Source of the DNA: Mucilaginibacter segetis
GTDB lineage: Bacteria; Bacteroidota; Bacteroidia; Sphingobacteriales; Sphingobacteriaceae
Length of the DNA stretch: 64,000 bases
Reading direction: 5' to 3'
Assembly: GCF_016522075.1 (NCBI RefSeq)
Contig: NZ_JAEHFW010000003.1
Coordinates: forward strand, 186,001-250,000
Position 1 is the stretch's first letter; each line of letters starts with the position of its first letter. The translations under genes were made by a program, and so were the position numbers. This document shows positions 35,459-43,940 of the stretch, one piece after another. The notes beneath the pieces were generated by a model, which saw nothing but the letters and a program-made list of their open reading frames with translations, was not told the origin of the DNA and ran no database searches.

Positions 35459-36298
35459 TTATAATTGCGTGTCTGATGTGCTCTTTGATTTGAATATAGA
35501 ATAGCCCAGTCCAATACCAAACCAGGGCTTGTTACGATAATCCCAGTTACGGCCAACGTTACCTGCCAGGTAATCAATACCTGTAAATGCACCGATCTGG
35601 AAGTTATCTATCTGGAACAGGTAACCCGCGTGCCATGTAATTGCCGCGAGGTTGGTTTCGGCTGTTACGGTATTGTTAGTATTGTCAGGCGTAACCCCTA
35701 CAGATGTAAGGGAAATACCCGTTAAAAAGTTATGTGAATACTTTTTACTCGGCGAGTATTTATATCCTATGGATAGGCCTATGCTTACGTCACTTGTAAA
35801 GGTAAAATCGCGCTTATGGTTGGGTGTTTGGCTATCGCCGCCAAAACGTAATTTAATGGGAAGCACTAATGCCCCAAGTGTAAAGCTATGGTGGGTTAAT
35901 CGCTTTTCGCTGCCATTTACAAATTCCTTTAAAGGAAGCTTAAAGAATAAGTCTCTTGCACCGGGTTTACCGGTTTTTAAATCAGTAGTGGTGCTTACAA
36001 ATTTTTTATTTAACTGGGCTTTGGCTGTTATATCTGCATCGCTATCATTATTAGGTTCCCACACCAAAAACTGGATCACAAAATTGCCATCTTCCAGTAT
36101 TTTGGTTACTTTAAAATCCACGTGGGCAGGTATATCGGTTAATGTACCAGCCTTATCAACACCCGAGCCACTGCATTGTAGTAAGCTTTGTGAGGTTAAA
36201 AAGCTGTACCTGTTATCGTAGATAGTTTTATCTACTGTTTGGGCGTAGCTGCAAATACTGAAGAAGAGCAGCAAAAAGGTTATTAGTTTAAGTTTCAT
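35459..36298 (-). CDS. Exported protein of unknown function, beta-rich C terminus
   Basis: 279 residues with a signal peptide (ending CSYAQT). The middle has VTKILEDGNFVIQFLVWEP, the C terminus SIGLSIGYKYSPSKKYSHNF, HAGYLFQIDNFQIGAFTGID and GIGLGYSIF, which look like beta strands of a small outer-membrane barrel. I do not recognise a named family. It is divergent from the Crp-family gene and has its own terminator. Confidence 0.65.
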   Translation of the reverse strand: MKLKLITFLLLFFSICSYAQTVDKTIYDNRYSFLTSQSLLQCSGSGVDKAGTLTDIPAHVDFKVTKILEDGNFVIQFLVWEPNNDSDADITAKAQLNKKFVSTTTDLKTGKPGARDLFFKLPLKEFVNGSEKRLTHHSFTLGALVLPIKLRFGGDSQTPNHKRDFTFTSDVSIGLSIGYKYSPSKKYSHNFLTGISLTSVGVTPDNTNNTVTAETNLAAITWHAGYLFQIDNFQIGAFTGIDYLAGNVGRNWDYRNKPWFGIGLGYSIFKSKSTSDTQL

Positions 36299-36443
36299 GA
36301 TACAGGGGTTTAGTTTAATGAATTAAAGTTACCTGCTTGCTGTATAATTCAACAGGTTCAAAACACCTAAATGCAACCCGTTAAAACACGGTATCTTTTT
36401 ATTAAGTGCCTTATTTTAACTTTTATGCGACATTTGTTAAATC

Positions 36444-37028
36444 ATGATATTTCATTTCAGAGATAAATTTCCTCAATTACAGGCCTTTTGGGATAAATAC
36501 CTTCCGTTTCAGCAAAGGCTGCAAGTGCCTGCAAAAACTATTTTACTGAACGAGGGTGCCGTATCTAAAAATTATATCTTTATTGAGAAGGGTTGTGTAA
36601 GGGCATTTTTTAACAATAATGGCGATGATAAAACCGTGCAGTTTTTTTTCGAGAACGAGGGCCTTACTTCGTTTGATAGTTTTGTAAATAATGTCCCGAG
36701 CATGCTCACTGTTGAAACATTGGAGCCATCGGTTGTATACCTGCTGCCCAAACCCTATGTACTACAACTAACGGAGGAGTTGAGCCGGGAGCCGGAATTT
36801 GTGCAAATGATGCTGAGGATGTTTGCGCAGCGGCAAACACATTATATGGAAGAATTTTTTTCTTTTATCCGCGATACTCCTGAACGGCGTTATCAAAACC
36901 TGTTAGATAAAAGACCCCATATAGTTCAACGGGTGCCGCAACACTATATCGCTTCGTACCTTGGCGTAAGTACCGTGCATCTTAGCCGGATAAAAAGTAA
37001 GCTGACTAAAGGTAGCCCCCATTTTTAA
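36444..37028 (+). CDS. Crp/Fnr-family transcription regulator
   Basis: 194 residues. The N-terminal cyclic-nucleotide-binding-like beta roll (LNEGAVSKNYIFIEKGCVRA) lacks the clear cAMP-binding set, and the C-terminal helix-turn-helix is YIASYLGVSTVHLSRIKSKL. Bacteroidota Crp relatives of this type often respond to unknown ligands. It precedes the dehydrogenase-like gene by 72 bases and may regulate it (inference). Confidence 0.85.
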   Translation: MIFHFRDKFPQLQAFWDKYLPFQQRLQVPAKTILLNEGAVSKNYIFIEKGCVRAFFNNNGDDKTVQFFFENEGLTSFDSFVNNVPSMLTVETLEPSVVYLLPKPYVLQLTEELSREPEFVQMMLRMFAQRQTHYMEEFFSFIRDTPERRYQNLLDKRPHIVQRVPQHYIASYLGVSTVHLSRIKSKLTKGSPHF

Positions 37029-37070
37029 ACTTAATAACATATGTTATCGTCACAGGGCTGCCTGTACCTC

Positions 37071-37078
37071 TAATTTTG
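37071..37078 (+). promoter_or_regulatory. -7 promoter box of the quinone-oxidoreductase-like gene (TAATTTTG)
   Basis: An exact TAnnTTTG match, 22 bases before the ATG at 37101. It means the gene can be transcribed separately from the regulator upstream. The -33 element is weak. Confidence 0.45.
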
Positions 37079-37100
37079 TCTGAAAGAAAAATAAAGAGAA

Positions 37101-38072
37101 ATGAAAGCAGCAGTAATGTATCAAAAAGGAGGTTTGCCCCGGTATGTGGATTTCGCGGAACCTGCAGTTAAAGGCGACGACCAAGTTTTAGTTACCGTAA
37201 AGGCAGTAGCCATAAAGCATTTGGATAAGGGAAGGGCGGCCGGAAACCACTACTCGAGCGAGGCACAGCCAATTGATGGAAAAGTAATTGGCGGTGATGC
37301 GGTTTGCCTGCTTAATAACGGCACCAGGGTATATGGCATTGGCATAAGCGGCACACTTGCCGAAAAAGCAACGATCTACAAAAGCCGCATAGTGAAAATC
37401 CCCGATGGACTTGATGATGCCACCGCCGCGGCTTTGCCAAATGCGGTAACAGGTGCTGCTATGGCACTTAAATTTAAAGCGGAAATAAAGCCAGACGATG
37501 TAGTGCTCATAAATGGCGCTACGGGTTTTACCGGCCGTGTGGCAGTACAACTTGCTAAATATTATGGCGCAAAAAAAGTGGTTGTAACAGGCAGAAATCC
37601 GCGATCCTTAAATTACCTTTTATCGATTGGTGCCGATGAGGTGGTTTCAATTTTACAGGATGATGAAAGTTTTAAGTCACAGCTTTCCGCAATTAACGCC
37701 GCAACACCTATTGATGTTGTTATAGATTACCTATGGGGACATACAGCCGAAATGATACTGGCCTGTTTAAAAGGCAACGGATCATTTACCAACAGGGTGA
37801 GATATGTATCTGTTGGTAGTATGGCTGGGGATATTATACAGCTATCTGCAGCTAACCTCAGGAGTGTTGATCTGCAAATTACAGGTTCGGGCCTGGGTGC
37901 ATGGTCAAAACAACAGGTAGGCCAATTGTTCAGTAATATATTGCCTGAAGCATTTGAACTTGCCGTTAAAGGTAAACTTAAGGTGAAAGTTGTTGAGGTT
38001 AAGCTGGCTGATATTGCCGAACTCTGGAACCTTGACGTGCCGGATGGAAAGCGACTGGTAGTAACTATCTGA
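37101..38072 (+). CDS. Quinone oxidoreductase-like MDR-family dehydrogenase
   Basis: 323 residues. GroES-like N terminus, then a Rossmann domain with VLINGATGFTGRVAVQLAKY (in place of the usual AxxGGVG) and VVVTGRNPRSLNYLLSIGAD. No catalytic zinc Cys set is present, so this is the zinc-independent class related to quinone reductases. It likely uses NADPH to reduce an activated double bond or quinone. It lies just after a Crp-type regulator. Confidence 0.85.
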   Translation: MKAAVMYQKGGLPRYVDFAEPAVKGDDQVLVTVKAVAIKHLDKGRAAGNHYSSEAQPIDGKVIGGDAVCLLNNGTRVYGIGISGTLAEKATIYKSRIVKIPDGLDDATAAALPNAVTGAAMALKFKAEIKPDDVVLINGATGFTGRVAVQLAKYYGAKKVVVTGRNPRSLNYLLSIGADEVVSILQDDESFKSQLSAINAATPIDVVIDYLWGHTAEMILACLKGNGSFTNRVRYVSVGSMAGDIIQLSAANLRSVDLQITGSGLGAWSKQQVGQLFSNILPEAFELAVKGKLKVKVVEVKLADIAELWNLDVPDGKRLVVTI

Positions 38073-38093
38073 AGTAAAAACATTATATCAGAA

Positions 38094-38128
38094 AAAAACC
38101 TTTCAGTTATTAATGCTGAAAGGTTTTT
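38094..38128. terminator. Bidirectional terminator between the oxidoreductase gene and carA
   Basis: AAAAACCTTTCAG (38094-38106) pairs with CTGAAAGGTTTTT (38116-38128). The A and T runs work in both directions for the convergent genes. Confidence 0.85.
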
Positions 38129-38148
38129 ATTAACAGGGTATGAATTTA

Positions 38149-39249
38149 TTATTTCATCAGCCCGATAAAATCATCAAACAGATAGCGGCTGTCATGCGGG
38201 CCGGGAGATGATTCCGGGTGATATTGTACCGAAAATGCTTTCTTGTTTTTTACACGGATACCCTCAATCGATTGATCGTTTAGGTTAACATGTGTTATCT
38301 CCACCTTATCGCTCGCCCTCACGGCATCCTGTACTACACCAAAACCGTGGTTTTGCGAGGTTACCTCGCAATGGTCAATTATAATATTTTTTACCGGGTG
38401 GTTTAATCCGCGGTGGCCGTTGAACATTTTACGGGTAGGGATATCGTTAGCTAGTGCCAGTAACTGATGGCCAAGGCAAATACCGAACAGAGGTTTATCG
38501 GCGTTCAATATCTCTTTAACGGTATCAATAGCATAAGGCATAGCAGCCGGGTCACCGGGGCCGTTTGATATAAAATATCCCGTAGGGGCAAAATCCTTCT
38601 CCATTTCAGCATAGGATGTTTTTGCCGGAAAAACCTTAGCGTAAACGTCGCGGTTATCAAAATTACGAAGAATGTTCTTTTTAACACCCAGATCAAGCAC
38701 AGCTACGCGGTATTTGGCGTCTTTACTGCCAAAGGTATAGGTTTCTTTAGTAGATACCTGTGACGAAAGCTCAAGTCCGTCCATTGAGGGTACTTCCTTA
38801 AGTTTTTCTTTCAGTTGTTCAATATCCAGTATCTCTGAAGATATGATGGCGTTCATGGCGCCTTTGTCGCGTATATGGCGTACCAGCTGGCGGGTATCAA
38901 CATCAGATATCCCCACAATATTTTGCTGCTGAAAATAATCCTGGATAGACTCATTAGCCTGTTTGCGGCTATATAGTATATTGTAGTTCTTACAAACCAG
39001 CCCGGCAATTTGTATGTTTCCGGATTCCACTTCATCGGTATTGATACCATAATTACCTATATGAGCATTGGTTGCTACCATAATTTGCCCGAAGTAGGAT
39101 GGGTCGGTAAAAATTTCCTGGTAACCGGTCATGCCGGTGTTAAAGCAAATTTCGCCTGTAGTAGTGCCAATTTTACCTGCGGCCTTACCATAAAAAACGG
39201 TGCCGTCGGCTAATAACAATACTGCGGGTAACTTGGTGAAATGATTCAT
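38149..39249 (-). CDS. carA: Carbamoyl-phosphate synthase small subunit
   Basis: The glutaminase subunit feeding ammonia to CarB for arginine and pyrimidine synthesis. 366 residues. N-terminal domain VLLLADGTVFYGKAAGK and TGMTGYQEIFTDPSYFGQI; glutaminase core FGICLGHQLLALAND with the catalytic Cys, and QYHPESSPGPHDSRYLF with the His-Glu pair. carB is not in the window. A leader of about 95 bases with pairing potential precedes it. Confidence 0.96.
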   Translation of the reverse strand: MNHFTKLPAVLLLADGTVFYGKAAGKIGTTTGEICFNTGMTGYQEIFTDPSYFGQIMVATNAHIGNYGINTDEVESGNIQIAGLVCKNYNILYSRKQANESIQDYFQQQNIVGISDVDTRQLVRHIRDKGAMNAIISSEILDIEQLKEKLKEVPSMDGLELSSQVSTKETYTFGSKDAKYRVAVLDLGVKKNILRNFDNRDVYAKVFPAKTSYAEMEKDFAPTGYFISNGPGDPAAMPYAIDTVKEILNADKPLFGICLGHQLLALANDIPTRKMFNGHRGLNHPVKNIIIDHCEVTSQNHGFGVVQDAVRASDKVEITHVNLNDQSIEGIRVKNKKAFSVQYHPESSPGPHDSRYLFDDFIGLMK

Positions 39250-39351
39250 TTAGCAAAAAAATTGAAAGGGTTATTGATTCGGATTTTCTGGCTCGAAGCT
39301 CCGTGAAAACAAACCGGAAGGCTGAAGTAAGATACCTCTTTATTCACGCCG

Positions 39352-39359
39352 CAAAAGTA
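39352..39359 (-). promoter_or_regulatory. -7 promoter box of carA (TACTTTTG)
   Basis: An exact TAnnTTTG match on the minus strand, 102 bases before the ATG. It defines a leader that contains a CGG-TTTTC / GAAAA-CCG stem and a downstream T7 run. Confidence 0.45.
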
Positions 39360-39470
39360 CAGTTTTATTTATAAAACAGGAATACCACAGTAGTATAATT
39401 TTTTATTTATTTTAACCTGAATGTAATATCTGGATACTGCAGTATGGCTGATTAATGTTTCTACTCAATT

Positions 39471-39903
39471 TTATTCTTCAGTTTTTGGCCATTGCCAGGC
39501 ATATACGGTAATTAATGAAGTGATAATAACTTCGGCAGCGCCTAAATAAATATAAAATATCATCCACCTGTCAATAGAAGCAGCTATTACCAATAGCATT
39601 ACAAGTGTGAAAAATAAGCCCATTATAATGTTAAGTATGCGGTTTAATCTGGCTTCCAACAAAACCGATAGGAAGGTCATAAATGCAGGAAGAGAAAGCA
39701 ATAGGGCATACATTAACAATGTTACCGGGGGTTGTATCGCCCGCACCCGAGTGCCCTTCCATCAGCCCTTTAATACGACCGGGTACAAACAGTGTAAAAA
39801 AGTCACCATAGATGTAGCAAAACATCAGCGCGGCCCATAAAGCAGCAAGTTTAATTTTGATGTTCACTTTTATATCCAGCAGGTTTGTGGAGTTAGTTTT
39901 CAT
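39471..39903 (-). pseudogene. Frameshifted DUF6326-family membrane protein gene
   Basis: Two overlapping frames encode the two halves of one protein. The first, from the ATG at 39901-39903, has KLAALWAALMFCYIYGDFFT and VPGRIKGLMEGHSG; the second has TLLMYALLLSLPAFMTFLSV and ARLNRILNIIMGLFFTLVML. Together these match DUF6326. The frame breaks in the C5/G5 run at 39727-39731; one base fewer there would restore D-T-T-P-V-T-L-L. A one-base insertion, a sequencing error or programmed frameshifting are all possible. It follows the DUF4386 gene by one base, so the two form an operon. Confidence 0.75.
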
Positions 39904-39904
39904 T

Positions 39905-40615
39905 TTATACTGACGGATTGGTAGCTGATATATATTTACTTTTTACACCAAAAATTAGCAGCCATAAGCACGTGCATATTTCGCCCGCACTGGCAGGCAA
40001 CGAAATATAGGATGATATAGCCAATTGATTATAGTGCGGATAAAATAACCATCCGGTAAAAGCAATTAAATAGCCAAAGCATCCTGCCATTATTAATACG
40101 CCTAAAATTTTGGGCACAAAGCCTGACCGGTACATTAAGTAGCCAAATGGGAATAGCCAAAGTCCCCAAAATACCGAAGCGATCTGGTTGCCATCGTTAT
40201 AAAAGTGCAGATATAATAAAGTTTGTGCCTGTAGTTTTTCTGTATCAAAAACGTTTAGATAATTAGCCCCGCCGGTAAACGACAGCACTGCGAATTTATT
40301 AAGGATATTAACGAATGATATGGGAATACTAACAGCTGCTAAAATAACCATAAGCAAGGCCATAGTTTTATTTACCTGCTTTAGTAACCGGTATAAAACT
40401 AAGGGAAGTATTAAAAATGCTGTATAACAAATAACGTCGCCTAAGATGCTTAATCTGTAAAGTATTTGGTGGGTAACAATGTTATTGTAAGTAACGGATG
40501 GGCTTTTCCAGTTTATTAATTTATCGGGCACGTACCCCAAAATAAAGATCCCGCTAACTATTATAACTAAATAAACTGCGCCTGCTAGTCTTGCTGTTTT
40601 TTTTTCAGGTATCAT
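39905..40615 (-). CDS. DUF4386-family membrane protein
   Basis: 236 residues and about six hydrophobic helices. The N terminus KKTARLAGAVYLVIIVSGIF followed by VPDKLI and the later LGDVICYTAFLILPLVLYRL match DUF4386. Function unknown. Its stop is adjacent to the start of the frameshifted DUF6326 gene, a pairing that suggests a shared job. Confidence 0.85.
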   Translation of the reverse strand: MIPEKKTARLAGAVYLVIIVSGIFILGYVPDKLINWKSPSVTYNNIVTHQILYRLSILGDVICYTAFLILPLVLYRLLKQVNKTMALLMVILAAVSIPISFVNILNKFAVLSFTGGANYLNVFDTEKLQAQTLLYLHFYNDGNQIASVFWGLWLFPFGYLMYRSGFVPKILGVLIMAGCFGYLIAFTGWLFYPHYNQLAISSYISLPASAGEICTCLWLLIFGVKSKYISATNPSV

Positions 40616-40720
40616 AATCCGTCTTTATTGTAACTTTTCCCGTAGTGTTGGTTTGATTGTTATTACCACCGAATTGTTACATCGGTAATTATATGCCAGC
40701 AAGCAGTTGTATGAAACTGT

Positions 40721-40897
40721 TTATTTTTTCTTGCTACTTTTCCCCCAAACCTGTGTGGTACGCAGGCAATGGGTACACCAGTAGGGCCTTAATGGTAAAA
40801 AGAAAAATAATTTACGCTGGTAAAATCCACGGGATACCCTGTCGGTATAATTAAGAGGTTTGTTGCAGTAGTAGCAGTGGTGTATTTCTTGGTCCAT
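40721..40897 (-). CDS. Candidate 58-residue zinc-ribbon-like protein
   Basis: Read directly: ATG at 40895-40897, TAA at 40721-40723. The N terminus MDQEIHHCYYCNKPLNY and the later RPYWCTHCLRTTQVW give two C-x2-C pairs (Cys 8, 11, 41, 44) about 30 residues apart, which is a zinc-knuckle pattern. The tail is Lys-rich. The intact frame with paired cysteines argues for a real gene. It explains most of the 426-base gap between the DUF4386 gene and panB. Confidence 0.5.
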   Translation of the reverse strand: MDQEIHHCYYCNKPLNYTDRVSRGFYQRKLFFFLPLRPYWCTHCLRTTQVWGKSSKKK

Positions 40898-41011
40898 AAA
40901 ATTAATTCAGGGTCAGGTTATATTTGGCGTGTTAAAAATATTAATAAAAATTTTAAATACTCACAACTGGCAAGCACAGTTTTTGCAGATGTGAAATACC
41001 GGATGAGTTTC

Positions 41012-41019
41012 TAACTTTG
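41012..41019 (+). promoter_or_regulatory. -7 promoter box of panB (TAACTTTG)
   Basis: An exact TAnnTTTG match, 22 bases before the panB ATG. No -33 at ideal spacing. Confidence 0.45.
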
Positions 41020-41041
41020 CGTTAAACAAAAGCAATGTACC

Positions 41042-41857
41042 ATGTCGGTAAATAAAGAAGTAAAACGTATTACTACGCACATTTTGCAGGAGATGAAAAA
41101 TCGTGGTGAAAAAATAGCCATGCTTACCGCCTATGATTTTTCAATGGCTGCCATTGTAGATAATGCCGGTATGGATATTATACTGGTAGGCGATTCGGCA
41201 TCCAATGTAATGGCCGGACATGAAACCACCCTGCCCATCACACTCGATCAGATGATCTATCACGCTTCGTCAGTTGTGCGGGCGGCTAAACGCTCGCTTG
41301 TGGTTGTCGATCTTCCTTTCGGTTCGTATCAGGGCAATTCTAAGGAGGCGTTGTCATCTGCTATACGTATTATGAAAGAGGCGGGGGCACACGCGGTGAA
41401 AATGGAAGGTGGCGTAGAGATAGCCGAATCCATAAGCCGCATACTTACCGCAGGCATACCCGTAATGGGGCACCTGGGTTTAACACCGCAATCTATATAT
41501 AAATTCGGCACCTATACCGTAAGGGCCAAAGAGGAGGCAGAAGCCGATAAACTGCGCGAGGATGCATTGAAATTACAGGAACTGGGCTGTTTTAGTATAG
41601 TTTTGGAGAAGATACCCTCAAAACTGGCCAAAGAAGTGAGCGAAAGCCTGAGTATACCTACCATAGGCATAGGAGCAGGGCAGCATTGCGACGGGCAGGT
41701 TTTAGTGATACATGATATGCTGGGCATAAACAAAGAATTTAAACCCCGCTTTTTACGCCAGTATGCCAGCCTGTACGATGTTATGAATGAGGCGGTAACG
41801 CATTACGTTGATGACGTGAAAGCCAAAAACTTCCCTAACAATAAGGAAGAATATTAA
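41042..41857 (+). CDS. panB: 3-methyl-2-oxobutanoate hydroxymethyltransferase
   Basis: First committed step of pantothenate (CoA) synthesis: transfers a hydroxymethyl group to ketoisovalerate. 271 residues, the normal length. Conserved blocks are [34 protein letters not shown] (metal site), [27 protein letters not shown] and [20 protein letters not shown]. The pseudouridine synthase gene follows after 52 bases and may be co-transcribed. Confidence 0.96.
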   Translation: MSVNKEVKRITTHILQEMKNRGEKIAMLTAYDFSMAAIVDNAGMDIILVGDSASNVMAGHETTLPITLDQMIYHASSVVRAAKRSLVVVDLPFGSYQGNSKEALSSAIRIMKEAGAHAVKMEGGVEIAESISRILTAGIPVMGHLGLTPQSIYKFGTYTVRAKEEAEADKLREDALKLQELGCFSIVLEKIPSKLAKEVSESLSIPTIGIGAGQHCDGQVLVIHDMLGINKEFKPRFLRQYASLYDVMNEAVTHYVDDVKAKNFPNNKEEY

Positions 41858-41909
41858 TGAGGTTCGCAAATACGCAGATGATTATACTATTAAAGGATTG
41901 AATTAAATT

Positions 41910-42632
41910 ATGGCGCGCCCCGAACATATATACACCAGTTACGATATTACTGATAAAGATGTGCTTTACGAGGATAATCACCTCATAGCGGTTAATAAGC
42001 GCGCAGGCGACATTGTGCAGGTGGATGATACAGGTGATGAGCCGCTTGACGAAAAGGTGAAAAAATACATCGCCAAAAAATATAACAAACCCAATGGCGC
42101 TTTTTTAGGTGTTGTACACCGGCTGGACAGACCCGTAAGTGGTGTAATACTATTTGCTAAAACCAGCAAGGCGTTAGATAGGATAAACAAAATGTTTAAG
42201 AGCCGCGATATGCATAAAACCTATTATGCGGTTGTGCGTAATCGCCCGCAGCCCGAAACGGGTAACCTGGTGCACTGGCTGGTTAAAAATCCGCAAAAAA
42301 ATGTAACTAAAGCGCACAATCATGAAGTGAATGGCAGTCTGCGCTCTGAATTGAATTATAAACTGGTTGCCGAACTGAACGGGTATTATTTAATTGAAGT
42401 TGACCCGATAACAGGTCGCCCGCACCAGATAAGGGTGCAATTGTCAACGCTGGGCTGCCCCATTGTGGGGGATAATAAGTACGGCTATCCGCGAGGCAGT
42501 TTACGCAAAAGTATTTGCCTGCATGCCCGGCGTCTGCAGTTTTTACATCCGGTAAAAAATGAACCGATTGTTATAGTGGCCCCATTACCGAAGGATGGCT
42601 TTTGGGAAAAGTTTGAGGGGCTGGTAAAGTAA
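41910..42632 (+). CDS. RluA-family pseudouridine synthase
   Basis: 240 residues. YEDNHLIAVNKRAGDIVQ, the catalytic block VVHRLDRPVSGVILFAK (Asp after HRL) and TGRPHQIRVQLSTLGCPIVG define the family. There is no S4 domain, so it resembles RluC/D relatives without that domain, or TruC-like proteins. The target RNA site cannot be told from sequence. Confidence 0.92.
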   Translation: MARPEHIYTSYDITDKDVLYEDNHLIAVNKRAGDIVQVDDTGDEPLDEKVKKYIAKKYNKPNGAFLGVVHRLDRPVSGVILFAKTSKALDRINKMFKSRDMHKTYYAVVRNRPQPETGNLVHWLVKNPQKNVTKAHNHEVNGSLRSELNYKLVAELNGYYLIEVDPITGRPHQIRVQLSTLGCPIVGDNKYGYPRGSLRKSICLHARRLQFLHPVKNEPIVIVAPLPKDGFWEKFEGLVK

Positions 42633-42644
42633 CAGGTAGCTTAA

Positions 42645-42812
42645 CTAAGCTATATTGATAAAAACCAGATAAATTATTGCCCAAACCCCTATAAAAGCGA
42701 AACCATAAAAAGCTTCTGTTTTATATTTTTTAAGGTCTTTAGCTAAAAGTGCATGGTATAAAACCCATCCTATAAACAAAACAGCCAGTATAGGGGCTAC
42801 AAAAATTGCCAT
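42645..42812 (-). CDS. Candidate 55-residue two-helix membrane protein
   Basis: Read directly: ATG at 42810-42812, TAG at 42645-42647. MAIFVAPILAVLFIGWVLYH is followed by a charged loop AKDLKKYKTEA and a second hydrophobic stretch FYGFAFIGVWAIIYLVFINI. It occupies a 225-base gap between two convergent genes. Composition is strongly protein-like, but no family is recognised. Confidence 0.5.
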   Translation of the reverse strand: MAIFVAPILAVLFIGWVLYHALLAKDLKKYKTEAFYGFAFIGVWAIIYLVFINIA

Positions 42813-42857
42813 GATAATTAAATTTTGTTGATCAAATATAATTAATAATTGGTTGTG

Positions 42858-43844
42858 TTACATCCATAATACAGTTTTCCATATCTCATCATCTACCCAA
42901 ACACCTTCGGCTAAACTACGCTCGCGGTTACGTAAAGTGTTCTCGCCCGGATAAAGTATTTCTGAACCGTGCTCTGTAGCACCGGTTTTGGTATAGCTGA
43001 TGATCTCTTCTATAAGACTGTCATTATTATTATGATCAGCCTTAATGCAAATAAACACCTGAGATACCTTTGTTTCCCTTTTGTCTGCCTGGGTAATTGC
43101 GGCGGTAGAATTACCGCCGCTAAGAACTGTGGCAAGCATATCCAACAGCATAGCCAGGCCCGATCCTTTCCAGAATCCGGCGGGCAGTAATCTTTTTGAT
43201 TCCAGTATCATAGCAGCATCAGTGCTCAGGTTGCCATCCTTATCATATCCTCCGGCCTGGGGTAAAGGCTCGTTATTTTGTTCATGCTGTTTAAGTTTGC
43301 CAATAGCATATTGCGACATGGCCATATCCAGCACCACGTGCCCGCCCTTGCGCGGTACCGCAATAACCAGCGGATTGTTGCCTATACCGGGTTGTGTACT
43401 GCCCCAGGGGGGCATATTGGCAATGGTATTGGTAAAACAAATGACAATGCAGCCTGCATCGGCAGCTTGCCAGCCATAAGTTCCGCCGCGCATCCAATGG
43501 TTAGTGTTTTTTATAGCAATACAACCAATGCCGTTTTGCTTAGCAAGTTCAATTGCCCTTGCCATGCTCTTACGGGCATTCAGCATGCCGGGTGCCTGGT
43601 TGCCATCCCATTGCTCCAAAGCCCCCATTGCATTAACCATTGATGGTTCGGCATCCGGATAAACCAATCCCATTTTTATATGGTCAACAAATTCAGTAAA
43701 GCGGTTTAAACCATGACTGTGAACACCGTCGCGGCTGTTGTCGGCAAATATTCCGGCACATTCATCAGCGCTGCTTTCCGTAAATTTATGCGAAAGCAAA
43801 ACCCGTTTAAATTCAGCTTTAAGTTGATGGTAAGGAACTCGCAT
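42858..43844 (-). CDS. 3-dehydro-L-gulonate 2-dehydrogenase-like (YiaK family)
   Basis: 328 residues of the malate/lactate/ureidoglycolate dehydrogenase superfamily (a non-Rossmann NAD enzyme). SRDGVHSHGLNRF, NTNHWMRGGTYGWQAADAGC and GNNPLVIAVPRK with VVLDMAMSQYA are the diagnostic blocks, closest to YiaK. In enteric bacteria YiaK reduces diketogulonate; here the usual sugar-catabolism neighbours are absent, so the substrate is uncertain. Confidence 0.85.
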   Translation of the reverse strand: MRVPYHQLKAEFKRVLLSHKFTESSADECAGIFADNSRDGVHSHGLNRFTEFVDHIKMGLVYPDAEPSMVNAMGALEQWDGNQAPGMLNARKSMARAIELAKQNGIGCIAIKNTNHWMRGGTYGWQAADAGCIVICFTNTIANMPPWGSTQPGIGNNPLVIAVPRKGGHVVLDMAMSQYAIGKLKQHEQNNEPLPQAGGYDKDGNLSTDAAMILESKRLLPAGFWKGSGLAMLLDMLATVLSGGNSTAAITQADKRETKVSQVFICIKADHNNNDSLIEEIISYTKTGATEHGSEILYPGENTLRNRERSLAEGVWVDDEIWKTVLWM

Positions 43845-43856
43845 CAGTGATTTAAT

Positions 43857-43917
43857 AAAAAAAGTCTTAAAACAAGGTCGTAAAAAATAACTTACAAACC
43901 CTTGCTTTAAGACTTTT
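43857..43917 (-). terminator. Terminator of the zinc alcohol dehydrogenase gene
   Basis: 18-base arms (43860-43877 with 43900-43917, 17 of 18 paired, core GTCTTAAA/TTTAAGAC) with a 22-base loop. On the minus strand a T7 run ends the structure. Confidence 0.75.
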
Positions 43918-43940
43918 CTGTCTGTTTTTTAAAAGGAATA

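Noticed and set aside
35652-36221. A 189-residue open frame opposite the exported protein gene
   Set aside because: Antisense to a gene with a good signal peptide and terminator; no recognisable domain.
40657-40854. A 65-residue plus-strand frame in the gap before panB
   Set aside because: It overlaps the better minus-strand zinc-knuckle frame at 40721-40897 and has no start context or motif.
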